Shown here: positions 30,802 to 38,102 of the stretch, in pieces | How positions within the stretch are numbered: the stretch's first letter is position 1 | Layout: each line of letters opens with the position of its first letter | Assembly (NCBI GenBank): GCA_964402995.1 | Contig: CAYOEA010000011.1 | Span: 1 to 51,855, forward strand | Direction: 5' to 3' | Source: GCA-2686295 sp964402995 | Lineage (GTDB): Archaea; Nanobdellota; Nanobdellia; Woesearchaeales; GCA-2686295 | DNA length: 51,855 nucleotides | Translations under genes and position numbers: made by a program | Notes under the pieces: model-generated | Database searches by the model: none | What the model saw: only the letters and a program-made list of their open reading frames with translations | What the model was told of the DNA's origin: nothing

Positions 30802-31214
30802 ACGTTTCCACCTAATAATTTACAAATTTCGCCAATAGTAACATATTTTATTTGAGTTACTTTTTCTACATTTGCAACTTCGATTGTTTGAATATCTTGT
30901 CCTTCAAATCTTTTAGGAAGTCCAACATAACAAATTATTGATTTGAATGCTTTTTCTCCTCTTGGTTGTTTGTATGGAAGCATTCCTCTGATTGTTCTTT
31001 TTAGCATTCTGTCAGGCTGTCTTGGAACGAATGGACCGATTAATGGTGCTCCTCGTTCTCTTTTTTGCTTTTGAGCTGCTAGAACTTTCTTCTTATCACC
31101 AGTAAATACTGCTAATTCAGCATTTACAATTGTGATTTCTTCTCCTAACAAAGCTTTTTTAGCAACAACTGTTGCTAGCCTTCCAGCGATTAGATTAGTT
31201 GCATCAATTATCAT
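30798..31214 (-). CDS. rpl13: Ribosomal protein uL13
   Basis: 138 aa. IIDATNLIAGRLATVVAKKAL and the later RTIRGMLPYKQPRGEKAF block are the archaeal/eukaryal uL13 signature. It overlaps rpl18e by 4 nt upstream and rps9 by 4 nt downstream, which implies translational coupling. Confidence 0.98.
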   Translation of the reverse strand: MIIDATNLIAGRLATVVAKKALLGEEITIVNAELAVFTGDKKKVLAAQKQKRERGAPLIGPFVPRQPDRMLKRTIRGMLPYKQPRGEKAFKSIICYVGLPKRFEGQDIQTIEVANVEKVTQIKYVTIGEICKLLGGNV

Positions 31215-31558
31215 CCTAGTATCCTCACTTTGCTTCCTTTCGGATTTTTCTTAATGAGTTCACTGATAGTTAAGATCTCTCCTTTTGCATTAAGAATTTT
31301 GTCACAAGCTGAGCTTGAAAATGTATGTGCTGCAATTGTTATTTTTTTGGATATTTCACCTGTTCCTAACACTTTTCCAGGCACAACAATGATTTCATCA
31401 GGCTTAGCGTTTTCTTCTAACTTGTATAAGTTTACAACTCTTCTTTGTCTTGAAGATTTCTCTAAATCAACTGCGATTCTCTTCCAGATTTTGACATCGT
31501 TCTCAATTGATGTCTTCTTGAGTTCACTTATGAGTTGTGTTAATGGTTCGTTTTTCAT
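31211..31558 (-). CDS. rpl18e: Ribosomal protein eL18
   Basis: 115 aa, the usual archaeal eL18 size. Recognisable blocks are the WKRIAVDLEKSSRQRRVVNL helix-strand and VPGKVLGTGEISKKITIAA. eL18 exists only in archaea and eukaryotes. It is the first protein gene after the tRNA-Leu gene. Confidence 0.97.
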   Translation of the reverse strand: MKNEPLTQLISELKKTSIENDVKIWKRIAVDLEKSSRQRRVVNLYKLEENAKPDEIIVVPGKVLGTGEISKKITIAAHTFSSSACDKILNAKGEILTISELIKKNPKGSKVRILG

Positions 31559-31642
31559 TTCTTATTCCTTCTTATTTTTTATTGTAAATTCCTGGTTTGA
31601 GCATCCTTATAGTCAGTCTTTCTCTGACCTTACAGTTGAATA

Positions 31643-31728
31643 TGCAAGGGACGGGATTCGAACCCGCGCAGCCACTAAGGCCTACGGCCCTCAACCGTAG
31701 TCATTTGACCAGACTCTGACACCCCTGC
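31643..31728 (-). tRNA. tRNA-Leu(GAG)
   Basis: 86 nt. On the minus strand the acceptor arms are GCAGGGG and CCCTTGC (one G-T pair) with discriminator A. The anticodon stem TACGG/CCGTA holds the loop TTGAGGG, anticodon GAG. A long class II variable arm (GCCTTAGTGGC region) is typical of tRNA-Leu. The T arm is GCGGG-TTCGAAT-CCCGT. CCA is not encoded. No intron is seen. A tRNA-Leu at this point of the operon is known from other archaea. Confidence 0.95.
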
Positions 31729-31748
31729 TTTTGAAAAAAGTAAGGACT

Positions 31749-31767
31749 CAAAAATTTTAAATTTTTG
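31749..31767 (-). terminator. Hairpin between rpoD and tRNA-Leu
   Basis: CAAAAATTT (31749-31757) and AAATTTTTG (31759-31767) form a perfect 9-bp A/T stem with a 1-nt centre. A T-run on the minus strand follows near 31734-31739, before the tRNA 5' end. It could end rpoD messages or separate them from the tRNA for processing. Confidence 0.35.
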
Positions 31768-31799
31768 TTTGTCCCTGCAATTAAGCATGAATGTAAGCT

Positions 31800-32540
31800 T
31801 TATTTAGCTTTTAAGAGTTTGGCTAACTCGGTTAAACGTTCGTTGAATTGATCTACTGCGCCTTTGACGATTTCGTCACAGCTTAGTTGACCCCATGTTT
31901 CAACGTTGAATATAAAATTCTCATTGTTGTATTCGACAGATAAAATTTCGTCATTTACACCATCACAAGCATCGACTAAATTATTTTTCAAAATTTCTTT
32001 TTCATCTAATTCGCCTTTCTTGTTAAATGCAGCTTCTGGGTATTTATCTTTGAATTTTTCAAAGTCTGCTGATTTGTTATTAATATTTAACTTTGGTTCT
32101 TCAACAGAAAACATAGTTCCTGGACTCCACTTCACGTGTTCTAATCCTCTTCCCATAATTGCTGTTGCATCTAATTGCATTTCTTGTTTATCAAGAAGTT
32201 TAACAATTGGAGTTTTCGGAAATACTGCTTTACACTTTTTATCTGTTGTTTTTAGATCTGAAGCATAAACATATCCTGGACCTTTTGCTTTTAGTGTGAA
32301 TTTAACTTCGGATTTTTCATCCATACCCGAATCAGTTTTTAATGAGACTAAGCCTAATCTGTGAGCTACCATTTCATCATATAAAATTGAATTATTTTTG
32401 ATGAAACTTACATCTTCTATTGCTAAGACTGGGACTTCTGCACTCATTAATCTTCTTAAAGTATTTACATAAGCATGATTAGTTCCTTTAATTAAGAAGC
32501 TAATCTTGTCTTTATTTTTAGATAGTAGCTGGATATCCAT
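31800..32540 (-). CDS. rpoD: RNA polymerase subunit D (Rpb3 homologue)
   Basis: 246 aa. The alpha-like dimerisation domain shows FLIKGTNHAYVNTLRRLMSAEVPVLAIEDV, then YDEMVAHRLGLVSL. The middle insert domain has only three scattered Cys in the whole protein and no CxxCxxC motif, so it should not carry the Fe-S cluster found in some archaeal RpoD. The end has the helix WGQLSCDEIVKGAVDQF. It abuts rps11 with no gap. This is the archaeal rpoD, not bacterial sigma-70. Confidence 0.97.
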   Translation of the reverse strand: MDIQLLSKNKDKISFLIKGTNHAYVNTLRRLMSAEVPVLAIEDVSFIKNNSILYDEMVAHRLGLVSLKTDSGMDEKSEVKFTLKAKGPGYVYASDLKTTDKKCKAVFPKTPIVKLLDKQEMQLDATAIMGRGLEHVKWSPGTMFSVEEPKLNINNKSADFEKFKDKYPEAAFNKKGELDEKEILKNNLVDACDGVNDEILSVEYNNENFIFNVETWGQLSCDEIVKGAVDQFNERLTELAKLLKAK

Positions 32541-32939
32541 TTAGACTCTCCTCCCACGCTTTCCGCCTTTCTTTCTACATCCGCCATGAGGAACAGGTGT
32601 TACGTCTTCGATGAATCCGATTCTCATTCCTTTTCTTGACAGTGCTCTGATTGCTGCTTGCGCTCCAGGACCTGGATTCATTGGACCATTATGTCCGCCC
32701 GGTGCTCTGATTCGTACATGTAATCCTTGAATTCCTTTGTCTAAGCAAACGTTTGCTGCATTTTTTGCTGCATTCATTGCCGCTGTTGGACTTGATTCTA
32801 GTCTGTGTGATTTTACTACTTGTCCACCACTTGTTAAAACAACAGTTTCTGATCCTGTAATGTCTGTCACGTGGATGATTGTATTATTGTATGATGAGAA
32901 TATATGTGCTACGCCCCATCTAGTATTATCTTTATTCAT
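32541..32939 (-). CDS. rps11: Ribosomal protein uS11
   Basis: 132 aa. WGVAHIFSSYNNTIIHVTDITG at the start, IRAPGGHNGPMNPGPGAQAAIRAL and the end DVTPVPHGGCRKKGGKRGRRV are the archaeal uS11 pattern. The start overlaps the rps4 stop by 4 nt. Confidence 0.98.
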   Translation of the reverse strand: MNKDNTRWGVAHIFSSYNNTIIHVTDITGSETVVLTSGGQVVKSHRLESSPTAAMNAAKNAANVCLDKGIQGLHVRIRAPGGHNGPMNPGPGAQAAIRALSRKGMRIGFIEDVTPVPHGGCRKKGGKRGRRV

Positions 32940-33805
32940 TGAGCGTCACCTTCTGGTTTTTTAGTCTCTTTAGGCTTTTCTTCAACAGGTTTTTCTTCTA
33001 CTTTAGGAGTTTCTTCTGCTTTAGGTGCGTCTATTTTAACAGGTTTTTCTTCTACTTTAGGAGTTTCAGCTTTTACTTCTGCTTTTTCTTCTACTTTAGG
33101 AGTTTCTTCAGCTTTTACTTCAGCTTTAGGTGCTTCTGTTTTCACTTCTTCTGCCTTTGGAGCTACCATTTCCTTTTTTGGTTTGATATCTTTTACGATT
33201 TCTTCTTCGTCTTTGATATCATCAAATGCAACCACATCAAGTTCTTTCTTTTGACCTTTTTTCTGTGAGTCGTCTTTGTTTTTATTTGGTAATTGTTCAT
33301 ATCTTTCAGGATGATTTGGGTTTGCCATGGATGATGATTGTGCAAATCCTAATGAACCTTCTTCACTAACTTTTACTAAGTATGAAGGTACAGTAATTTT
33401 TTTACCTGAAACAAAAATATGTCTGTGTACAATAAACTGTCTTGCTTGAGTTATAGTTCTTGCAAGGTGTTTTTTGAAAAGAACAGTTTGTAATCTTCTA
33501 TCAAGAACATCTCTTACATTTAATCCTAAAACAGTATCTAATTCATCATCAATTTTAATTAAATCGTATGATAAAAGTCTATTTCTGATTTGTTCTTTTT
33601 CTTTATCAGCTTGCGCAGTTGTTTGTGCGTTTAGCTTTTTGATCTGTGCTTTGAAGTTTTCTAGTAATGATGATGCAACCCATATTTCTTTTTTTGACTT
33701 TAGGCCGTATTCTCTTCTAAGCAGCTTCTCCTCATCAATTCTTGCTTTTTGCCAAGGATGTGATGGAGTTGAATATTTTTTCCTAATTTTTTTTGGATCT
33801 CCCAT
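32936..33805 (-). CDS. rps4: Ribosomal protein uS4 with a long charged tail
   Basis: 289 aa. Residues 1-175 are a normal archaeal uS4 with the S4 RNA-binding domain (DRRLQTVLFKKHLARTITQ, HIFVSGKKITVPSYLV). Residues from about 176, and especially 210-289, form a low-complexity extension rich in Lys, Glu, Ala, Pro and Val, with repeats of the form A-PKAEE and T-PKVEEKP. Archaeal uS4 is usually about 180 aa. The tail lies at the 3' end of the gene and continues in frame without disturbing the 4-nt overlap with rps11. Its role is unknown. Confidence 0.97.
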   Translation of the reverse strand: MGDPKKIRKKYSTPSHPWQKARIDEEKLLRREYGLKSKKEIWVASSLLENFKAQIKKLNAQTTAQADKEKEQIRNRLLSYDLIKIDDELDTVLGLNVRDVLDRRLQTVLFKKHLARTITQARQFIVHRHIFVSGKKITVPSYLVKVSEEGSLGFAQSSSMANPNHPERYEQLPNKNKDDSQKKGQKKELDVVAFDDIKDEEEIVKDIKPKKEMVAPKAEEVKTEAPKAEVKAEETPKVEEKAEVKAETPKVEEKPVKIDAPKAEETPKVEEKPVEEKPKETKKPEGDAQ

Positions 33806-33806
33806 T

Positions 33807-34256
33807 TTAACGTTTCTTCTTTACGCCTATTGACGATTTTCCTTTGTTTTTTCTGAAGTTTGATTTGGTTCTTTGACCTCTTAAAGGTAAGCCCCACTGA
33901 TGTCTAAATCCTTTGTAAGATTTAATTTTCTTCAGTTTCTTAATATCATTTTCTTGTGTAAACTTTAATTCAGGACCTGAAAGGTGCTTATCAACACCAG
34001 TTTCTGGATCTTTTCTTCTGTTTAAAAGCCACTCTGGAAAACCTTGTTCAGTAATTTTATCAATAACTGCAGTGATTTTATCAGCATCTTTTTCGGATAA
34101 TTCTCCTGTTTTCTTGTTCTTATCCATTCCTGACTGCGTACAAATTGCATTTCCAAGCATTACATCTACTCCTTTAATCTTTTTTAGAGCGTATAATAAC
34201 TTTTTCTTACCATCTAAGTCAGTGTTTGCTACCCTTACTAAATGTCTAAATTCCAT
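33807..34256 (-). CDS. rps13: Ribosomal protein uS13
   Basis: 149 aa archaeal uS13: MEFRHLVRVANTDLDGKKKL at the start and GLPLRGQRTKSNFRKNKG with a basic tail at the end. AAGGAG (about 34265-34270) is placed for the ATG at 34256; the in-frame TTG at 34259 is too close. It heads the operon with a leader of about 125 nt from a TATA box at 34403-34412. Confidence 0.97.
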   Translation of the reverse strand: MEFRHLVRVANTDLDGKKKLLYALKKIKGVDVMLGNAICTQSGMDKNKKTGELSEKDADKITAVIDKITEQGFPEWLLNRRKDPETGVDKHLSGPELKFTQENDIKKLKKIKSYKGFRHQWGLPLRGQRTKSNFRKNKGKSSIGVKKKR

Positions 34257-34402
34257 CAATAATCTCTCCTTAATGTTCTTGACATGAAAATCTTAATTTT
34301 CTTATGTCTGAATCTTAATTTTTTAAACTTACTCGAGAAATAGCTTTTAGCTACCCTAAACGCATATTCACTCGGGCTGTTTACACTTTGGAAAATTTGT
34401 TC

Positions 34403-34412
34403 GTTTATAAAA
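34403..34412 (-). promoter_or_regulatory. TATA box of the ribosomal operon
   Basis: The minus strand reads TTTTATAAAC. Predicted transcription start is near 34382, giving uS13 an unusually long leader (about 125 nt) compared with the leaderless genes nearby. The leader contains an AGCT-AAA-AGCT hairpin (about 34343-34353). Confidence 0.45.
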
Positions 34413-34423
34413 GTTTCCTTCAT

Positions 34424-34570
34424 GAAATGAATGAAACGTAAGAAACAACTCAGTTTCTCCAAAGTTTTGTAAGTTAGAACTTATAAAACGTAAGAAATAG
34501 AATATTTCTCCAAAGTTTTGTGAATGGAAAGTTTCAAAACGTAAGAAACTGATAAGTTTCTCCAAAGTTT
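34424..34570. repeat. Three tandem 51-52-bp hairpin repeats upstream of the ribosomal operon
   Basis: AAACGTAAGAAA recurs at 34434, 34486 and 34537. Each unit holds an AAGAAAN...NTTTCT stem followed by CCAAAGTTTT. Stem partners change together: AAGAAAC/GTTTCT in units 1 and 3, AAGAAAT/ATTTCT in unit 2, which suggests selection for pairing. The array lies between the rps13 promoter and the promoter of the surface-protein gene at 34680, so no protein gene explains the 423-nt gap 34257-34679. Confidence 0.8.
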
Positions 34571-34645
34571 TTATGTGAATTTCATGAAAAATCCCTATAT
34601 ACTATATATAATAAAGAAATTAAAAAAATAAAATATTGTAATAAC

Positions 34646-34655
34646 TTTTATATAT
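34646..34655 (+). promoter_or_regulatory. TATA box of the surface-protein island
   Basis: TTTTATATAT is centred about 29 nt before a GTG at 34680. It favours that codon as a leaderless start over the upstream TTG at 34662, which is only 11 nt from the box centre. Confidence 0.5.
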
Positions 34656-34679
34656 GTAATATTGAATATTGAATTCACA

Positions 34680-37600
34680 GTGCGTGGAAAGAGAGGTCAG
34701 TTCACTATTTTTGTAATCTTAGGTATTGTCTTAGTAGTAGTATTTGCATTCTTATTAGCAGCAAGAAATCTTGTTCAAACTAATAATTTACAAAGTGAAG
34801 CTGATGCAAATGTAAAAGAAGCAATTGCAGGATCTAGAATCAACTATTTTGTTGAAACTTGTATTGATAGGGTTACTGATGATGCTTTAGAATTATTAGC
34901 TTTACAAGGAGGAGTTTTATATGAATCTCAAGGAGGATTAATTCCAAACCCTGAGTTTCTTGGAGAAGATTATTTATATTTTAATGTAACAGAATTAAAC
35001 AATGGCAACGCAGGCTCAATATACAATTATACTAATATTACTTATGGAATTATAAAAAACACTAATCACACTTGTGTTTATCAAGCACCTGAACCTTGGC
35101 CTTTTCCAAATACTACTTTAGAAACAATCCGTGATAAATATTATGAAAATATAGTTACTAAAGATTGTGAAGATAATTCAGGCGCATTTGGAATTTATAA
35201 TCTTTCAAAACTTTGCGATAAAAACGGAACTAATAAACTTAATGTTACAGGAAATATCTCAGTTCAATATAGAACTTGTTTTGGTGATCAATACGCGGAC
35301 AATTTTAGCATTCAAGAGCAATTACAAGAATATATTTCTAATAAAACAGTTGCTTGTGTTGATGGCTTTAAAATTTTTGAAGAAAAGGGATACAATATCA
35401 CTGTTGTAAATAATCCAATCACTGATGTGACTTATGGTAAAGGACAAATAACTGTTCAAACAAATTATCCTTTCAAAACAACAGTTAAAGGAAGAGAATA
35501 TACTTCTTATTATGTATTTGAAGTAAAAAAAAGAAATTATCTTAAAGAATTATATGAAGAATACCTTTATTATTTACTACAACAAGAATATCAAAATATT
35601 TACTTTAACATTGATGTATTCTATAGACAATCAAGTGATAAAACAGTTTCTGAATGGGGTTGGAATCATACGCAGGTTGGTTATAATCCAGACATTACAC
35701 TTAAACATTTTAGAAACTCATGTTTAAATCTTTCATCAGGAGTATTTCATAATTGTTCTGATGGAACTTTTGATGATGTTATACAGATAATTGATAATAG
35801 AAGTTTAATTAGAGGAAGACCGCTCGTATTTAATTTTGCAATTGAAAATAGACCTCCTGTTTTACAATGGTATGACACTGGTTTTGCATATAATGTTGTT
35901 GTAAAAGAAGGAGATTTAATCAACTTAACACCTTTTGCAATTGATCCAGATGAAACTGCTGTCTTGTACAATTATAGTGATTGGAAAGAAACTACTGACG
36001 AATATTTTAATGAAACTTGTTGTGTTGCAAATATAGATGAATGTAGAGAAAACCCAAAATTCTGCATTGTACAAATACCAAATACAGAACCGCACAATTG
36101 GACTAATTCAAGCGACTTTATTTTGACACAACAAAACGCAACTTACAAAACTAATCATAGTGATTTAGGATTACATCATACAGCGATTTGGGTTGAAGAT
36201 GAAGAAGGTCTTTATGACTATCAAAACATTTCAATAATGGTTTTCGACGAACCAAATGTTCAAGCAAGTTCGAGTCATTTGTATGTTCCAGATATCACAG
36301 CTACAAACGCTTCAATAGAAGATCCTTTTTTATTAAATGGAAAAGTATTTTCATACTTCACAAACATTAATTATTTCTCTTGGAATGACTCAGTAGAAGA
36401 AGAAGTAGAGTTTATAATAGATACAGAAAAAAATGATACTTGGATTCCACTTAACATAAACATTTCAGATATGGATAACTTAAGTTGGCATATAGAACGC
36501 ATGTTAGAACCAATTTATTCATTTCAAAAATACTTAGACCCAAATCATTTTCATAACATAACACTAGTAGCATATTATCTAGATCCGGCGACTGGAGATT
36601 TGATACACACAACGCCTGATTTAATTGAAATAGAAGTTAATCAATGCGTGCCGTATCGAGGAGAAAAACCAGTACCTGCAGGAAAACTTGCAGCAGCACC
36701 TTACCCATACAATTTTTGGGCTGAAGATGATGATTTTAATAATTACACAGATAATGTAAATCCATTCCTTGCAAATCATAGTTGCTGTAATAATGACAGC
36801 ATAGTGGGTTTAGAATGGGGACAAGTTATTCGAGAAACAGATGATTTAGGGTGTTATGATTATACAGGATATGGAGCTATAAAAAATATTAATCTAACAC
36901 TTTTTAATCGAGATCCTTATAGTCCTGGAATAACTGAGACTTGGGACACAATTTTAATTAGTGGGAAAATGCTTAACTATTATCTACTATTTGAAACAGA
37001 AAAATTAAATGACATTTTTAAACGAACTTTTATCAGAAACTGCGATGGAAGTAGAGGAAATATTTGCAATGGAACATATGAACAAACTCTCACTTTAGAA
37101 GAAGAATGCGAACAAGATATAAGTTTAGATGAATTTTGTTCTGGACCAAATAGTAATTATAAAAACTTTGGAGAAAAACCAACTAATTTAGGTTGTGTTA
37201 ATTATACTAAAACAACTTTTCAAAAAGAATTTGATATAGAAATTAAAAAATTAATAACCCTATATCCTCTCGAAACAGAAACAAATCCCGCAACAGGTTC
37301 TTGTAATTATGAAGAAAAATGTTCTGGAATAGGTACTGGACAATATGGTAATGGAGGTCAAAATTACTGTAACGCAACTTGCAATGGTGATGGAACTTGT
37401 ACTAGAACAATGAATGCTCTTTGCGACTTATGCTCTAAGAATGATATTGAAGCTATAGATTATGATAATCAATGTAGTGGCGATCCTGTTTGTATTAAAC
37501 AAATAGCGATGTGTGAAGAAAAAAGTGTTGGTATTTGTACTGATGGTTCGGGCTGTGGTTCAACATCTTCAAGTAATAAAATTGACTATTTTAAAGATTC

Positions 37601-38012
37601 AGGATGGAGTGTTTCATTTTTTGAATATCGTCCTGTTGATAGATCAAGTCCTTCTGATGGAACTAATGAAACTTGTTTTGCAAGAGGGCCATATGCTAAT
37701 ATGTGGTGGGTGGGATATAATCCTGACGACTTTGAAGGTGTATGTAAATTAGGAATAACTTCAGATCAATATCCTTTATGGAAATGGGATTCCCAATGGA
37801 ACGCATATCCTCACAGATCAAATTGTTGTGGTGATGATATTAGTGATAAATATATTGAAAGTGAAGATTTACCTTATGGAATTCAAACAAGTTGCTGTAG
37901 AAGTAATGATTTTTGCACATACAATAATGAATGCTATCTTAAAAATGAAAAAATTCTTAGCGATACATATATGTGCGGTGTAAGTGGTGATTGGGTATAT
38001 GTTGGTCCTTAA
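34680..38012 (+). CDS. Large surface protein with a pilin-like N-terminus
   Basis: About 1110 aa. It starts MRGKRGQFTIFVILGIVLVV: a short basic leader, then GQ-x-TIFVI and one hydrophobic helix, resembling the class III (pilin-like) signal region seen in many DPANN surface proteins. The rest is extracellular. Beta-rich domains occupy the first 640 residues, with a cadherin/Ig-like patch near 415-540 (VVKEGDLINLTPFAIDPDE). A Cys-rich C-terminal third (about 760-1110) holds many CxxC and CC pairs. NxS/T sites are very frequent, consistent with N-glycosylation. There is no second membrane helix. It opens a 17-kb island of surface genes on this strand. Family unknown. Confidence 0.72.
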   Translation: MRGKRGQFTIFVILGIVLVVVFAFLLAARNLVQTNNLQSEADANVKEAIAGSRINYFVETCIDRVTDDALELLALQGGVLYESQGGLIPNPEFLGEDYLYFNVTELNNGNAGSIYNYTNITYGIIKNTNHTCVYQAPEPWPFPNTTLETIRDKYYENIVTKDCEDNSGAFGIYNLSKLCDKNGTNKLNVTGNISVQYRTCFGDQYADNFSIQEQLQEYISNKTVACVDGFKIFEEKGYNITVVNNPITDVTYGKGQITVQTNYPFKTTVKGREYTSYYVFEVKKRNYLKELYEEYLYYLLQQEYQNIYFNIDVFYRQSSDKTVSEWGWNHTQVGYNPDITLKHFRNSCLNLSSGVFHNCSDGTFDDVIQIIDNRSLIRGRPLVFNFAIENRPPVLQWYDTGFAYNVVVKEGDLINLTPFAIDPDETAVLYNYSDWKETTDEYFNETCCVANIDECRENPKFCIVQIPNTEPHNWTNSSDFILTQQNATYKTNHSDLGLHHTAIWVEDEEGLYDYQNISIMVFDEPNVQASSSHLYVPDITATNASIEDPFLLNGKVFSYFTNINYFSWNDSVEEEVEFIIDTEKNDTWIPLNINISDMDNLSWHIERMLEPIYSFQKYLDPNHFHNITLVAYYLDPATGDLIHTTPDLIEIEVNQCVPYRGEKPVPAGKLAAAPYPYNFWAEDDDFNNYTDNVNPFLANHSCCNNDSIVGLEWGQVIRETDDLGCYDYTGYGAIKNINLTLFNRDPYSPGITETWDTILISGKMLNYYLLFETEKLNDIFKRTFIRNCDGSRGNICNGTYEQTLTLEEECEQDISLDEFCSGPNSNYKNFGEKPTNLGCVNYTKTTFQKEFDIEIKKLITLYPLETETNPATGSCNYEEKCSGIGTGQYGNGGQNYCNATCNGDGTCTRTMNALCDLCSKNDIEAIDYDNQCSGDPVCIKQIAMCEEKSVGICTDGSGCGSTSSSNKIDYFKDSGWSVSFFEYRPVDRSSPSDGTNETCFARGPYANMWWVGYNPDDFEGVCKLGITSDQYPLWKWDSQWNAYPHRSNCCGDDISDKYIESEDLPYGIQTSCCRSNDFCTYNNECYLKNEKILSDTYMCGVSGDWVYVGP

Positions 38013-38051
38013 GATTTATTTCTTTTCCCCTCTTAAAATAGCCAAAAACTA

Positions 38052-38060
38052 TTTATACTA
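38052..38060 (+). promoter_or_regulatory. TATA box for the three-gene surface operon
   Basis: TTTATACTA would start transcription near 38082, just before the GGTAGGTGGTG ribosome binding site (38086-38096) and the TTG start at 38103. Confidence 0.5.
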
Positions 38061-38102
38061 GTATCTGTGTATTCTATTTAAAAAAGGTAGGTGGTGTTTT
38101 AC

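Noticed and set aside
31800..32540. Fe-S cluster in RpoD
   Set aside because: Only three scattered cysteines are present and no ferredoxin-type CxxCxxC motif, so the cluster seen in some archaeal RpoD is unlikely.
32939..33268. A 109-codon aromatic-rich frame on the plus strand opposite the uS4 tail
   Set aside because: It is the antisense of the Lys/Glu repeat tail (giving Phe/Ser runs) inside a well-supported operon.
34256..34565. Protein-coding frames of 65-68 codons on the minus strand in the rps13 leader
   Set aside because: They run through the hairpin repeats and the predicted promoter, have no family resemblance, and are better explained as leader plus repeat array.
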